Positions 1-7,758 of a DNA stretch of 35,724 bases are shown one piece after another. The DNA is taken from the NCBI RefSeq assembly GCF_003333325.1, contig NZ_QOLC01000103.1, forward strand, positions 1 through 35,724, read 5' to 3'. Position numbers and translations under genes: made by a program. Below the pieces are notes generated by a model. The model saw only the letters and a program-made list of their open reading frames with translations. It was not told where the DNA came from and searched no databases. Origin of the DNA: Candidatus Ulvibacter alkanivorans. Lineage in GTDB: Bacteria > Bacteroidota > Bacteroidia > Flavobacteriales > Flavobacteriaceae. The first letter of the stretch is position 1; the number at the start of each line of letters is the position of its first letter.

Positions 1-2
1 CA

Positions 3-608
3 CCTATCACGGCCATGGTCTTTGCAAGTGATGCCAGTGGAAACATTGCAGCTTGTACTTCTATGATCACTGTGGTAGACAACTTGGCTCCGGTACTTAC
101 CTGTCCGGCAGACCAAACAGTTGATCCGGGAGAAGGAAACTTGTTCTATGAAGTGCCAGATTACTTCGCTACAGGGGAAGCAACGGCTACAGACAACTGT
201 ACCGATCCTGTGGTACTTACTACTCAAGACCCTCCTGCAGGAGACTTGATAGGAGATGGTACCTATACAGTGACCCTAACAGCAGAAGACGAGTATGGTA
301 ACTTAGCTACGTGTACGTTCGAACTTACCGTAGAGAGTATCCTTGGTGTAGAAGACAATGCACTTAACACTGCCATTGTAATGTATCCGAACCCGGCTAC
401 AAACCAAGTGACGATCGCCAACAGCTCGAATGTGCTATTAGACAGCGCTGTGATCTATGATGTAAATGGTAAGCTCATTAGTACAACCGACCTTAGCAAC
501 ATGCAAGGAGAGCGTAGTATCGATGTGTCTACATTATCATCAGGAGTATACATGGTTCAAATAACCAGTCAAGACGCAAGCGTTGTAAAACGTTTGATCA
601 TCGAGTAA
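3..608 (+). CDS. Secreted HYR-domain protein with T9SS type A sorting domain, C-terminal part
   Basis: The reading frame is open to the left edge, so this is the 3' end of a larger gene; the first ATG at 15 is internal. The visible part holds the end of one HYR (hyalin-like, Ig-fold) repeat. A second complete repeat follows, with the typical APVLTCPADQTV opening, the ATATDNC core and a closing GTYTVTLTAEDEYGNLATC stretch. The last ~85 residues form a Por-type sorting domain: a YPNPATNQVTI opening, a VYDVNGK-like turn, the SSGVYMVQI strand and a basic KRLIIE end. In Bacteroidota this domain directs export by the type IX system, followed by anchoring or release at the cell surface. HYR repeats are structural or adhesive, so the function of the whole protein cannot be judged from this fragment. 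A strong terminator follows directly. Confidence 0.92.
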   Translation, partial: PITAMVFASDASGNIAACTSMITVVDNLAPVLTCPADQTVDPGEGNLFYEVPDYFATGEATATDNCTDPVVLTTQDPPAGDLIGDGTYTVTLTAEDEYGNLATCTFELTVESILGVEDNALNTAIVMYPNPATNQVTIANSSNVLLDSAVIYDVNGKLISTTDLSNMQGERSIDVSTLSSGVYMVQITSQDASVVKRLIIE

Positions 609-633
609 AACTCGAATAATAACCAACCAAAAG

Positions 634-667
634 AAAACCCCCTTGACACTGTCAAGGGGGTTTTTAT
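634..667. terminator. Bidirectional intrinsic terminator
   Basis: A perfect 10-bp stem (638-647 with 651-660) has a 3-base loop and is flanked by A4 on the left and T5 on the right, so it can work in both directions. It ends the HYR/T9SS gene on the plus strand and the THX gene on the minus strand. Confidence 0.9.
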
Positions 668-682
668 TTACATTAAAAGTTA

Positions 683-814
683 TTAAGAGCCTTTGGGTTG
701 GTTGCCTTTAATTGTTTTTGGGCGCAGACTAAACTTTTTTCTACGTGGACGCAACTTACCAAAAGTTCCTAAAATAATTTTACCACGTTTTGTTTTTTTA
801 TCGCCCTTTCCCAT
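683..814 (-). CDS. 30S ribosomal protein THX
   Basis: This 43-residue, very basic protein starts [20 protein letters not shown] and continues with [13 protein letters not shown]. The MGKGDKKT(K/R)RGKI opening and the arginine-rich middle are the hallmarks of the THX family (bS31-like), which in Thermus sits in a pocket of the 30S head. The ATG overlaps the TAA of the ORF just upstream (TAATG at 812-816), suggesting translational coupling. The only terminator downstream is the one at 634-667. The gene was found by reading the minus strand directly, because it is short. The family call is from the conserved sequence; nothing indicates a truncated or altered copy. Confidence 0.9.
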   Translation of the reverse strand: MGKGDKKTKRGKIILGTFGKLRPRRKKFSLRPKTIKGNQPKGS

Positions 815-942
815 TACTTTTTATTTTGTTGTTTCTTAATAGTTTTTTCCTCTATATCGAAACTATTTGTTTTTTGATTTGTATTGGGAGAAGGATTTGT
901 AGGATCCTTTTGTTCTGTCTTTCTTTCAAACTTCTTGTCCAT
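814..942 (-). CDS. Small charged ORF overlapping the THX start
   Basis: This 42-codon [23 protein letters not shown] continuing to a lysine-rich end, has its TAA overlapping the THX ATG by one base. The product would be hydrophilic and rich in Lys, Asn, Gln and Thr, with no membrane segment or cysteine, and probably disordered. The ATG overlap argues that it is translated and coupled to THX, but no family is recognised. It may be a real small protein or a leader ORF controlling THX. The Shine-Dalgarno is weak, as elsewhere in the window. An 8-bp inverted repeat lies 14-47 bases upstream of its start. Confidence 0.5.
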   Translation of the reverse strand: MDKKFERKTEQKDPTNPSPNTNQKTNSFDIEEKTIKKQQNKK

Positions 943-955
943 AATTCTAGTTTTT

Positions 956-989
956 ATGATTCAACAACAAAGTACTTAATATGAATCAT
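956..989. repeat. Inverted repeat upstream of the THX unit
   Basis: ATGATTCA (956-963) and TGAATCAT (982-989) are exact inverse complements separated by 18 bases. The pair lies between trpA and the small ORF ahead of THX. It could be a protein-binding site or a 5' UTR hairpin. No clear TAnnTTTG promoter is visible, so THX could also be read from the end of the trp operon. Confidence 0.4.
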
Positions 990-1025
990 AAATAGTATTA
1001 ACGCCTTGCTAAATAAGGGTTAAAC

Positions 1026-1787
1026 TTAGCGAATTGTGTTAATAAAGGAGCTAATCCCATCCACTCCTTTTTGGGTTAGCATTTTAATAAAAGCACTTCC
1101 AATAATCGCACCTTTGGCTTTTTTAGTTGCCATTTTAAATGTCGTTGCATCTTTTATTCCGAAGCCAACAATACATGGATTTTTTAAATTCATCTTGGCA
1201 ATTCGATCGAAATACTGTGTTTGTGCATCGCCAAAACCGGTTTTTGACCCTGTAGTACTCGCGCTACTGACCATATAGATAAATCCGTTGGAGGCGTTAT
1301 CGATCTCTCGAATTCTGGCATCCGGAGTTTGTGGGGTGATCAAGAAAATGATATTGAGATCGAACTTTTCGAAGGTCGCCTTATAATGCCTTTGGTATTC
1401 TGCTAAAGGCAGATCCGGTAGTATGAGTCCGTCGATGCCAATTTCCTTACACCGTTTGCAAAAGGCTTCGACGCCGTATTGCAGTACCGGATTAAAGTAG
1501 CCCATAAGCAACAATGGAATGTCTATGGTGTTGCGTATGTTCTTTAATTGATCGAACAAACGGTGGGTGGTCATTCCGTTTTGAAGTGCTTGTGTGGAAC
1601 TCTGTTGAATGGTAGGGCCATCGGCAAGGGGATCACTGAACGGCAGACCAATTTCGACCATATCCACACCGGATTCTTGCAATTTGGTGAGGATAGGTAC
1701 GGTGTCTTCTAGGGACGGATAGCCGGCTGTAAAGTAAATAGACAGCAGTTTTTTGTTTTCTGAAAGTTTTTTTTGAATTCTATTCAT
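1026..1787 (-). CDS. trpA: Tryptophan synthase alpha chain
   Basis: TrpA cleaves indole-3-glycerol phosphate to indole and glyceraldehyde 3-phosphate, and passes indole through a tunnel to TrpB. At 253 residues it is close to the usual 255-268. The catalytic pair is present: Glu45 in VDMVEIGLPFSDP and Asp56 in PLADGP, matching Glu49/Asp60 of the Salmonella enzyme. The phosphate-binding GFGIKDA and GAIIGSAF segments follow near the C-terminus. It is the last trp gene of the operon, but unlike the other trp genes it does not abut its neighbour: a 127-bp gap containing a dispersed structured repeat separates it from trpB. The gene is intact. Confidence 0.97.
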   Translation of the reverse strand: MNRIQKKLSENKKLLSIYFTAGYPSLEDTVPILTKLQESGVDMVEIGLPFSDPLADGPTIQQSSTQALQNGMTTHRLFDQLKNIRNTIDIPLLLMGYFNPVLQYGVEAFCKRCKEIGIDGLILPDLPLAEYQRHYKATFEKFDLNIIFLITPQTPDARIREIDNASNGFIYMVSSASTTGSKTGFGDAQTQYFDRIAKMNLKNPCIVGFGIKDATTFKMATKKAKGAIIGSAFIKMLTQKGVDGISSFINTIR

Positions 1788-1797
1788 ATACTTTGAA

Positions 1798-1911
1798 TTG
1801 CGTTAGGGACCTGCCTGCGGCAGGCTTGTTGAGGCGGCATCCTCTTTTTCGCTGCTTTCGCAGCAGGAAAGAGATATAGCCGAAAGCCCGCCCGCCGAAG
1901 GCGGGAACGCC
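1798..1911 (+). repeat. Dispersed structured repeat, copy A (trpB-trpA gap)
   Basis: One of three copies in this window (others at 18013-18137 inverted, and 26681-26799). Shared blocks are TTGCGTTAGGGACCTGCCTG, GCGGCATCCTCTTT, AAAGAGATATAGC and GGGAACGCC. The ends pair (GCGTT 1800-1804 with AACGC 1906-1910). Inside are a shortened CCTGC/GCAGG palindrome, a CTCTTT/AAAGAG stem capped by GCTGC/GCAGC, and CCCGCC/GGCGGG (1891-1905). The element is oriented opposite to trp transcription. It may belong to a known Flavobacteria RNA motif such as Flavo-1, which was not checked. Confidence 0.75.
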
Positions 1912-1914
1912 TCA

Positions 1915-3099
1915 TTAAAAATTAAAATAATCGATATAGGTGTTTAAGTCTTTGTCGCCGCGACCGCTAAGATTAACGACCACAATATCTTCCGGTTTAA
2001 ATTTTCGATCGTTGAAAATTGCCAGCGCATGACTGGTCTCTATGGCCGGGATGATGCCTTCGAGCTTGCTAAGTTGGAGTCCCGCCTGCATGGCATCGGC
2101 ATCGGTGACCGAGATGAACTCACCACGACCACTCGCGAACAAATGTGCGTGCATGGGTCCAACACCCGGATAATCGAGTCCGGCAGAGATCGAATAGGGC
2201 TCGGTAATTTGCCCATCGTCGGTTTGCATGAGCAAGGTCTTGCTCCCGTGAATGATCCCGATCTTGCCTAGGGCCGAAGTGGCAGCACTCTCACCGCTTT
2301 CAACGCCTTTGCCGGCAGCCTCTACAGCGATGATCCCCACCGAAGGGTCGTCGAGATAATGGTAATAAGCGCCGGCCGCATTGCTTCCGCCACCTACACA
2401 GGCCACAACGTAAGCGGGGTTTTCGACACCTTCTTTTTCCATTAATTGTTTTTTAATTTCTTCGGAAATAATGCTTTGAAAGCGGGCAACCATATCGGGA
2501 TAGGGATGCGGCCCTACCACGCTTCCAATAATATAGTGCGTGTCCACAGGGTTGTTGATCCAATCGCGAATGGCTTCATTGGTTGCATCTTTTAGTGTCT
2601 TGCTGCCACTGGTTGCAGGGATCACCGTAGCTCCCAGCATTTTCATTCGGGCTACATTGGGGGCTTGGCGTTCGATGTCGACAGCACCCATATAGACGAT
2701 GCACTCCATCCCCATAAGGGCGCAAACGGTTGCGGTGGCAACACCGTGTTGTCCGGCACCGGTCTCGGCGATGATCCTTGTTTTGTTGAGTCGTTTGGCA
2801 AGTAAGATCTGCCCGATGGTATTATTAACTTTATGTGCACCCGTATGACAAAGATCTTCGCGTTTTAAATATACTTTGGTGTTGTATTTTTCTGAAAACC
2901 GTTTTGCAAAGTAGAGCGGCGTAGGGCGCCCAACATATTCTCTAAGAAGTGATCTGAACTCTTTTTGAAAGGAGGGTTCACGCATGATCTGCAAATAGGT
3001 TTTACGCAGTTCTTCTACATTGGGATAGAGCATTTCGGGGATGTAGGCGCCGCCAAATTCGCCGTAGTATCCATTTTCGTTTACGTTGTAGGTTGTCAT
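1915..3099 (-). CDS. trpB: Tryptophan synthase beta chain
   Basis: TrpB is the PLP enzyme that condenses indole with serine to give tryptophan. The 394-residue length is normal. The PLP lysine is Lys90 in [13 protein letters not shown]. The glycine-rich phosphate cup [11 protein letters not shown] lies around residue 235, and the C-terminal NLSGRGDKD motif is present. The N-terminal [12 protein letters not shown] stretch is characteristic of TrpB1, which pairs with TrpA. It starts 9 bp after the trpF stop, so it is probably co-transcribed. No unusual residues were noticed. Confidence 0.98.
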   Translation of the reverse strand: MTTYNVNENGYYGEFGGAYIPEMLYPNVEELRKTYLQIMREPSFQKEFRSLLREYVGRPTPLYFAKRFSEKYNTKVYLKREDLCHTGAHKVNNTIGQILLAKRLNKTRIIAETGAGQHGVATATVCALMGMECIVYMGAVDIERQAPNVARMKMLGATVIPATSGSKTLKDATNEAIRDWINNPVDTHYIIGSVVGPHPYPDMVARFQSIISEEIKKQLMEKEGVENPAYVVACVGGGSNAAGAYYHYLDDPSVGIIAVEAAGKGVESGESAATSALGKIGIIHGSKTLLMQTDDGQITEPYSISAGLDYPGVGPMHAHLFASGRGEFISVTDADAMQAGLQLSKLEGIIPAIETSHALAIFNDRKFKPEDIVVVNLSGRGDKDLNTYIDYFNF

Positions 3100-3108
3100 A
3101 TTTTTTCT

Positions 3109-3762
3109 TTAATGTTCAGCGTATAGTTGGTCGATAAACTGTTTGAGTTTTGGAATTTCTTTGAGTCCGGGTTTACTTTCGAAGCGGCTGTTCACGTCGA
3201 TCGCATAGATTGGAAGATCGGTCTTTAGGATCTGTCGTAACTGCTCGATCCCTTCAAGGCCGATACCACCGCTCAAAATAAATGGTTTTTTCGAGCTGTA
3301 CTCGTTTAAGATTTTCCAATCGAATGCATAACCGTTACCTCCTTTTTCGGGTCCTTTGGTGTCGAACAAAAACTTGTCTACTAGTTCTTCGTAACACGTT
3401 ATGGTTGAAAAATCGAAGCTATCGGCTATACTAAATACTTTCCAGATCTCTATTTTTTTCTTCGGAAGTTGTGCACTGTTCTCTTTTATTACTGCGGAAA
3501 GCTTTTTACAAAAATCTACCGATTCTTCTCCATGCAGTTGCACAACATCCAGATCGAACTGTTGTACTTTATCCAGTATTTTTAACGCTGAGCTATTTAC
3601 GAAAACCCCCACTTTTTTGATCTTTTCGATAGGTTTTGGTGTGTCGAGGTCGTAGTTGCGAGGCGAACCATCAAAGAAGATATACCCCATATAATCGGGC
3701 TGCAGTGAGGCGACCTCTTCGGGGTTTACTTTTATTCCACAGATCTTTAGTTTCGGTTTCAT
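3109..3762 (-). CDS. trpF: Phosphoribosylanthranilate isomerase
   Basis: TrpF performs the Amadori rearrangement of phosphoribosylanthranilate to CdRP. It is a 217-residue TIM barrel. The catalytic cysteine lies in the KICGIK motif near the N-terminus (Cys8), and the general-acid aspartate in the AIDVNSRFESKPG segment near the C-terminus; this segment also binds substrate phosphate. The start overlaps the trpC stop by 4 bp (ATGA), typical of coupled translation. TrpF and TrpC are separate proteins here, unlike the fused enzyme of E. coli. Confidence 0.97.
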   Translation of the reverse strand: MKPKLKICGIKVNPEEVASLQPDYMGYIFFDGSPRNYDLDTPKPIEKIKKVGVFVNSSALKILDKVQQFDLDVVQLHGEESVDFCKKLSAVIKENSAQLPKKKIEIWKVFSIADSFDFSTITCYEELVDKFLFDTKGPEKGGNGYAFDWKILNEYSSKKPFILSGGIGLEGIEQLRQILKTDLPIYAIDVNSRFESKPGLKEIPKLKQFIDQLYAEH

Positions 3763-4544
3763 GCCTTTAATTTTTTGATAAATTCAGCTGCCTCAGTTCC
3801 GGGGTCACTTCCTTTCATAAATGTTTCACCAATCAAAAAGCCTTGATAGCCATAGGTGTGCAGTTCCTTTATGGTGTCGATGGAACTTATTCCGCTTTCC
3901 GAAATCTTTACAAAGTCTGACGGAATTTGTTGTGACAAGTCTTTACTGGTCGCAATAGATACTTCGAATGTTTTGAGGTTTCGATTGTTTACACCCAGCA
4001 TGGTGACAGTTGGCAGTAAAGAGCGCTGTAATTCCTCTTCATTATGAACTTCGAGTAACACTTCTAGATTGAGATTGGTGGCTAGGGTTGAAAAGGCGCG
4101 CAACTCTGTTTCAGTAAGGCAAGCGGCAATTAATAAAATTGCATCGGCGCCATAGGCTTTAGCTTCGTAGATCTGATAAGGATCGATGATAAATTCCTTC
4201 CGAAGTAAAGGAAAGGAAGTTGCGCTGCGGGCTAATAACAGGTCGTCTAATGAACCACCAAAAAAGTTGGTGTCGGTAAGGACCGACATTCCACTTGCGC
4301 CCGCGTTCTCATAGCCACTAGCAACTTCTTGGACTTGCACTTTGTCGTTGATAACCGATCTGCTGGGAGACCGTCGTTTGTGTTCTGCGATGATACCAAA
4401 AGCGTCGTTGCGCAAGGCTTCAGAAAGTGATCTCGTAGGACGGTCGAAAAAAGAGGACTGTTCTAAAAGCGCTTGCGGAAATGCTGCTTTTTTCGCAGCA
4501 ACTTCATGCCGTTTATAGGCTGTTATTTTATCTAAAATGGTCAT
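3759..4544 (-). CDS. trpC: Indole-3-glycerol phosphate synthase
   Basis: TrpC closes the indole ring, converting CdRP to indole-3-glycerol phosphate. The 261 residues give one TIM barrel. Active-site lysines are visible at Lys56 (IIAEHKRRSPS) and Lys116 (LLRKEFIIDPYQI); SVLTD, LGVNNRNL and ISESGI are the other family signatures. It overlaps trpD upstream and trpF downstream by 4 bp each, so trpD-trpC-trpF form a tightly coupled block. Intact. Confidence 0.97.
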   Translation of the reverse strand: MTILDKITAYKRHEVAAKKAAFPQALLEQSSFFDRPTRSLSEALRNDAFGIIAEHKRRSPSRSVINDKVQVQEVASGYENAGASGMSVLTDTNFFGGSLDDLLLARSATSFPLLRKEFIIDPYQIYEAKAYGADAILLIAACLTETELRAFSTLATNLNLEVLLEVHNEEELQRSLLPTVTMLGVNNRNLKTFEVSIATSKDLSQQIPSDFVKISESGISSIDTIKELHTYGYQGFLIGETFMKGSDPGTEAAEFIKKLKA

Positions 4545-5542
4545 TGTGCTGCTTTACTGAGTTGTTGTAGTTTTTCTAAACTTTTTAAGGCTTGTCCAGA
4601 TGCTAAGGATAGTTGCGCCTTTTTAAATCCGTCCTCCATAGTGATCTGTTGGGCTACGGCTATCGCTAATCCGGCGTTCGCACATACTACGTTGTTCTGT
4701 GCTTCCGAACCTTTGCCTTTTAATATTTTCTGAAAGATCTCTGCCGACTCGGGTACTGTGTCACCGCCATGGATCTCTTGCGGTTCTATAGTGCGTAGTC
4801 CCAAATCTTTTGGTTGGAACATGTGTTCTGAAGCTCTTGAAATAATTTTTACAGGACCGGTCAATGAGATCTCATCGTAGCCGTCGATGGCATGAAGCAC
4901 GGCATAATTTCGTTTGCTTTTTTGGTATAAATAGCCGTACATACGTGCCAACTCCAGATCGAAAACGCCCACCAATTGATTTTTTGGGAATGCCGGATTC
5001 ACCATGGGGCCGAGCATGTTGAAAAAAGTCTTTACGCCCAATGAACGACGAATAGGAGCTACGTTCTTCATTGCCGGGTGAAACAATGGGGCATGCAACA
5101 CACAGATACCTGCTTCATCCAAACATTGTTTAAGGAAATCTTCATTGTTACTAAAATGAATGCCGAGTTGTTCCATCACATTACTACTTCCACTTACCGA
5201 AGAAACACCATAGTTTCCATGTTTGGTTACCATAACACCGGCTCCGGCAGTTACAAAAGAAGCGAGTGTAGAAATATTGAATGTGTTCTTACCATCCCCG
5301 CCGGTTCCACACAGATCGATGGTGTTGTATTCGGAGACATCGATCGAAAGGCACAGATCAAGCAAGGCATCTCGAAAGCCTTCTAGTTCTTCCAAACCAA
5401 CGTTTCGCATCATGTAGACCGTTAAGAATGCTGCGATCTCACTTTCGTTATATCGACCCTCACTAATAGCGATCAACACATCTCGCGCCTCTTTGCTGGA
5501 GAGTTTTTCGTGATTTATTAATCTATTTAAAATTTGTTTCAT
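4541..5542 (-). CDS. trpD: Anthranilate phosphoribosyltransferase
   Basis: TrpD transfers phosphoribose from PRPP to anthranilate. The 333 residues match the stand-alone form, with no fused TrpG domain. The PRPP loop DLCGTGGDGKNTFNIST is at about 76-92, and the KHGNYGVSS anthranilate/metal motif is at 107 onward. The DE pair appears in the YDEISLTGP segment. It starts 17 bp after the trpG stop and overlaps trpC. Confidence 0.97.
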   Translation of the reverse strand: MKQILNRLINHEKLSSKEARDVLIAISEGRYNESEIAAFLTVYMMRNVGLEELEGFRDALLDLCLSIDVSEYNTIDLCGTGGDGKNTFNISTLASFVTAGAGVMVTKHGNYGVSSVSGSSNVMEQLGIHFSNNEDFLKQCLDEAGICVLHAPLFHPAMKNVAPIRRSLGVKTFFNMLGPMVNPAFPKNQLVGVFDLELARMYGYLYQKSKRNYAVLHAIDGYDEISLTGPVKIISRASEHMFQPKDLGLRTIEPQEIHGGDTVPESAEIFQKILKGKGSEAQNNVVCANAGLAIAVAQQITMEDGFKKAQLSLASGQALKSLEKLQQLSKAAQ

Positions 5543-5559
5543 ATTGTGTTCGCTACTGT

Positions 5560-6129
5560 TTAGTTGCTTTCTACCCAGTTCTTAATAATTTGTTTTCCCT
5601 TGGGAGTGAGTACACTTTCCGGGTGAAATTGCACTCCCTTAACATCATAGAGTTTGTGTCTAAGCGACATGATCTGTCCGTTCTCATCAATAGATGTAAC
5701 CTCTAATACTTCCGGTAGGTCTTCTTTGTTCACCACCCAAGAATGGTATCTGCCTATCTCAATTTCATCGTCCAATCCTTTAAAGAGTGATTCGTCCTTC
5801 GAAAGAATGGTCGCTTTGGTCGCTACGCCGTGAAACACTTCCTTTAGATTAATAATACTTCCCCCAAAGACTTCTCCAATGGCCTGTTGCCCTAAACAAA
5901 CACCTAAAATTGGTTTTGAAGTGGCATAGGTTTCTATTACTTTTTTTAGCAGTCCGGCTTCATCTGGGATCCCGGGTCCGGGAGACAAAAGGATTTTGTC
6001 ATAAGCTTCCACTTCCTCTATGGTAAAACGGTCGTTCCTTTTTACGGTTACCTCACAATCCAGCTCTTCCAAGTAGTGCACAAGATTGTACACAAAACTG
6101 TCGTAGTTGTCTATTACTAATATTTTCAT
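5560..6129 (-). CDS. trpG: Anthranilate synthase component II, glutamine amidotransferase
   Basis: TrpG supplies ammonia from glutamine to TrpE. It is a class I amidotransferase of 189 residues. The triad is complete: Cys78 in LGVCLGQQAIGE, and His169 and Glu171 in VQFHPESVLTP. The oxyanion-loop SPGPGIPDEAG is at about residue 49. It lies 2 bp after the trpE stop. A role as PabA in folate synthesis cannot be excluded, since some bacteria share one amidotransferase. Confidence 0.95.
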   Translation of the reverse strand: MKILVIDNYDSFVYNLVHYLEELDCEVTVKRNDRFTIEEVEAYDKILLSPGPGIPDEAGLLKKVIETYATSKPILGVCLGQQAIGEVFGGSIINLKEVFHGVATKATILSKDESLFKGLDDEIEIGRYHSWVVNKEDLPEVLEVTSIDENGQIMSLRHKLYDVKGVQFHPESVLTPKGKQIIKNWVESN

Positions 6130-6131
6130 TC

Positions 6132-7529
6132 CTACATTTTTTCTGCTAGTTCGAGGGCTTTGGTAAGCGCTCCCAACTTATTATACACTTCTTGTAATTC
6201 GTTTTCTTCATCACTTTCAGAAACCACACCGGCCCCAGCTTGATAATGAAGGGTATGGTCCTTACTCACAAAAGATCGAATAATGATGGCATGATTGAAG
6301 TTGCCGTTAAAATCCATAAAACCAATAGCACCTCCATAAAATTCTCTGGAGATATTTTCATACTTCTCTAGAAGTTGCATTGCTTTGTGTTTAGGCGCTC
6401 CACTCAAGGTGCCGGCGGGGAAGGTGTCTGCCACGATCTGCATGGTCGCCGTGTCTGCATGTTTTGTAGCGGTTACCTTGCTTACTAGATGGATGACATG
6501 TGAAAAGAACTGAACTTCTCTATAGGTTTCCACTTGCACGTCACGCCCGTGGCGGCTTAGGTCATTTCGCGCCAGATCCACCAGCATCACATGTTCACTG
6601 TTTTCTTTTGTATCGGTTGCCAATTGTTTTGCCAATTGAGCATCGGCCTCATCGTTTCCGGTCCTTTTAAAGGTACCCGCAATGGGATGTATCTCTGCAC
6701 GGTCTCCATTTACTACCAATTGTGCTTCCGGGGAACTTCCAAAGATCTTAAAGTTGCTGTAATCGAAATAGAACAAATAAGGCGACGGATTGATACTTCT
6801 TAGTGCACGATAGACATTGAACTCGTCTCCGGTAAATTCTTGTGAAAATCGTTTGCTTGGTACGATTTGAAACACATCGCCACGGTTACAGTGTTCCTTG
6901 CATTTAGCAACCAATGCTTTAAAATCGGAGTCGGTTATGTTGGTTTCAGCATCGCCCTTGGTTTGAAAAGCGTATTCCGAAAAGTTCTTAGAACGAAGTA
7001 ATTGTTCTATGTACGGGATGTTGTTCTCGCCGTCGTAGGTGTGACAAAATAGATACGCCTCATTATTAAAGTGATTAATGGCGATAATATTTTGATACAC
7101 GGCATAGTATACATCGGGAATGCCGAGACTTCCTTCTTTTTTCTGAAGTGAGATCGATTCGTAATAACGCACCGCATCGTAAGCCATATAACCAAAAAGG
7201 CCATTATTAATAAATTTTACATTGGCTTCTTCCGAAGAAAACGAACCTGCGAATTTTTCTAAAATGGTTGGTACGTGAATGGCTTCGGAAAGGTCGGTTT
7301 GCAAGGTTTTGCCATCCGGAAATTTTTCGACGATCTGTTCGTTTTCAATTTTGATAGAAGCAATTGGATTGCAACAAATATAACTGAAGGTGTTGTCGTT
7401 AGCACGGTAATCACTGCTCTCCAGCAACAAACTATTCGGGAATTTATCGCGAAGCCGTAAATAGACCGAAACCGGCGTAAGGGTATCGGCCAGTAGTTTT
7501 TTAGAATATGTCTTTAAGTTGTATTTCAT
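6132..7529 (-). CDS. trpE: Anthranilate synthase component I
   Basis: TrpE makes anthranilate from chorismate using ammonia from TrpG. Visible family motifs are the feedback-site LLESSDY near the N-terminus, FQIVPSKRF, GSSPEAQLV, HPIAGTFKR, VDLARNDLSRHG, FPAGTLSGAPKHKAM and GAGVVSESDEENE. The start chosen is the ATG at 7529 (MKYNLKTYSK, 465 residues). A longer frame from a TTG at 7568 would put the first 13 codons on the terminator hairpin and T-run of the attenuator, so it is rejected. The LLES serine suggests allosteric inhibition by tryptophan, in addition to the transcriptional control upstream. First gene of the operon trpE-G-D-C-F-B-A. Confidence 0.97.
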   Translation of the reverse strand: MKYNLKTYSKKLLADTLTPVSVYLRLRDKFPNSLLLESSDYRANDNTFSYICCNPIASIKIENEQIVEKFPDGKTLQTDLSEAIHVPTILEKFAGSFSSEEANVKFINNGLFGYMAYDAVRYYESISLQKKEGSLGIPDVYYAVYQNIIAINHFNNEAYLFCHTYDGENNIPYIEQLLRSKNFSEYAFQTKGDAETNITDSDFKALVAKCKEHCNRGDVFQIVPSKRFSQEFTGDEFNVYRALRSINPSPYLFYFDYSNFKIFGSSPEAQLVVNGDRAEIHPIAGTFKRTGNDEADAQLAKQLATDTKENSEHVMLVDLARNDLSRHGRDVQVETYREVQFFSHVIHLVSKVTATKHADTATMQIVADTFPAGTLSGAPKHKAMQLLEKYENISREFYGGAIGFMDFNGNFNHAIIIRSFVSKDHTLHYQAGAGVVSESDEENELQEVYNKLGALTKALELAEKM

Positions 7530-7541
7530 AAAATAATAATC

Positions 7542-7620
7542 AAAAAAAAAGCTTGTCGTGAAAGACAAGCCTTTGTATAGATAATACCATAGTGCTTTAA
7601 CTCACGACGTTCGACGTAAG
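7542..7620 (-). promoter_or_regulatory. trp attenuator (protector, antiterminator, terminator)
   Basis: Three mutually exclusive pairings are visible on the minus strand. Region 1 CTTACG (7620-7615) pairs with CGTGAG (7606-7601). Region 2 GTCGTGA (7608-7602) can instead pair perfectly with TCACGAC (7561-7555). The terminator is GCTTGTC (7570-7564) with GACAAGC (7557-7551), a 6-base loop and then nine Ts (7550-7542). Region 2 would take up one arm and part of the loop of the terminator. A ribosome stalled on the Trp codons at 7634-7626 would cover region 1, free region 2 and allow read-through into trpE. Confidence 0.88.
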
Positions 7621-7658
7621 GAGATCCACCACCATGTATGTGTATGTGTTGTTTTCAA
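7602..7658 (-). CDS. trpL: trp operon leader peptide with three tandem Trp codons
   Basis: Eighteen codons from a TTG start give M-KTTHTHTWWWISLRRTS. Three consecutive TGG codons at 7634-7626 are followed by a stop (7604-7602) that lies inside the region 1:2 hairpin of the attenuator. TTG is an inferred start: no in-frame ATG exists between the promoter and the Trp codons, and several other genes in this window begin with TTG. The predicted transcript begins only a few bases before the TTG, so translation would be nearly leaderless. The layout (Trp run, stop in hairpin 1:2, terminator before trpE) is that of classical trp attenuation. Confidence 0.8.
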   Translation of the reverse strand: MKTTHTHTWWWISLRRTS

Positions 7659-7666
7659 TTTGGTTT

Positions 7667-7696
7667 CAAATATAGGTATTGTGTTGAAAAAGTCAA
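7667..7696 (-). promoter_or_regulatory. trp operon promoter
   Basis: On the minus strand TTG (7696-7694), a 19-base spacer and TATATTTG (7674-7667) match the Bacteroidota consensus TTG-N17-23-TAnnTTTG exactly. Initiation is expected near 7660, immediately before the leader peptide. Confidence 0.85.
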
Positions 7697-7758
7697 GCAA
7701 AATTTTTCTTAAAAAAGCAGCTTCAAACTTTTGGCATAATTTTTAGTCCTATACTTGT

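Noticed and set aside
790..984. Plus-strand 64-codon hydrophobic ORF
   Set aside because: It is the complement of the small ORF overlapping THX; phenylalanine/leucine-rich content comes from the AT-rich antisense strand.
7530..7568. Upstream TTG start of trpE
   Set aside because: The 13 extra codons are the terminator hairpin and T-run of the attenuator; the family sequence starts after the ATG at 7529.
7599..7635. ATG-started frame (MVVDLLTSNVVS) as the trp leader peptide
   Set aside because: It contains no Trp codon and starts on the TGG run; the TTG frame with WWW explains the attenuator.
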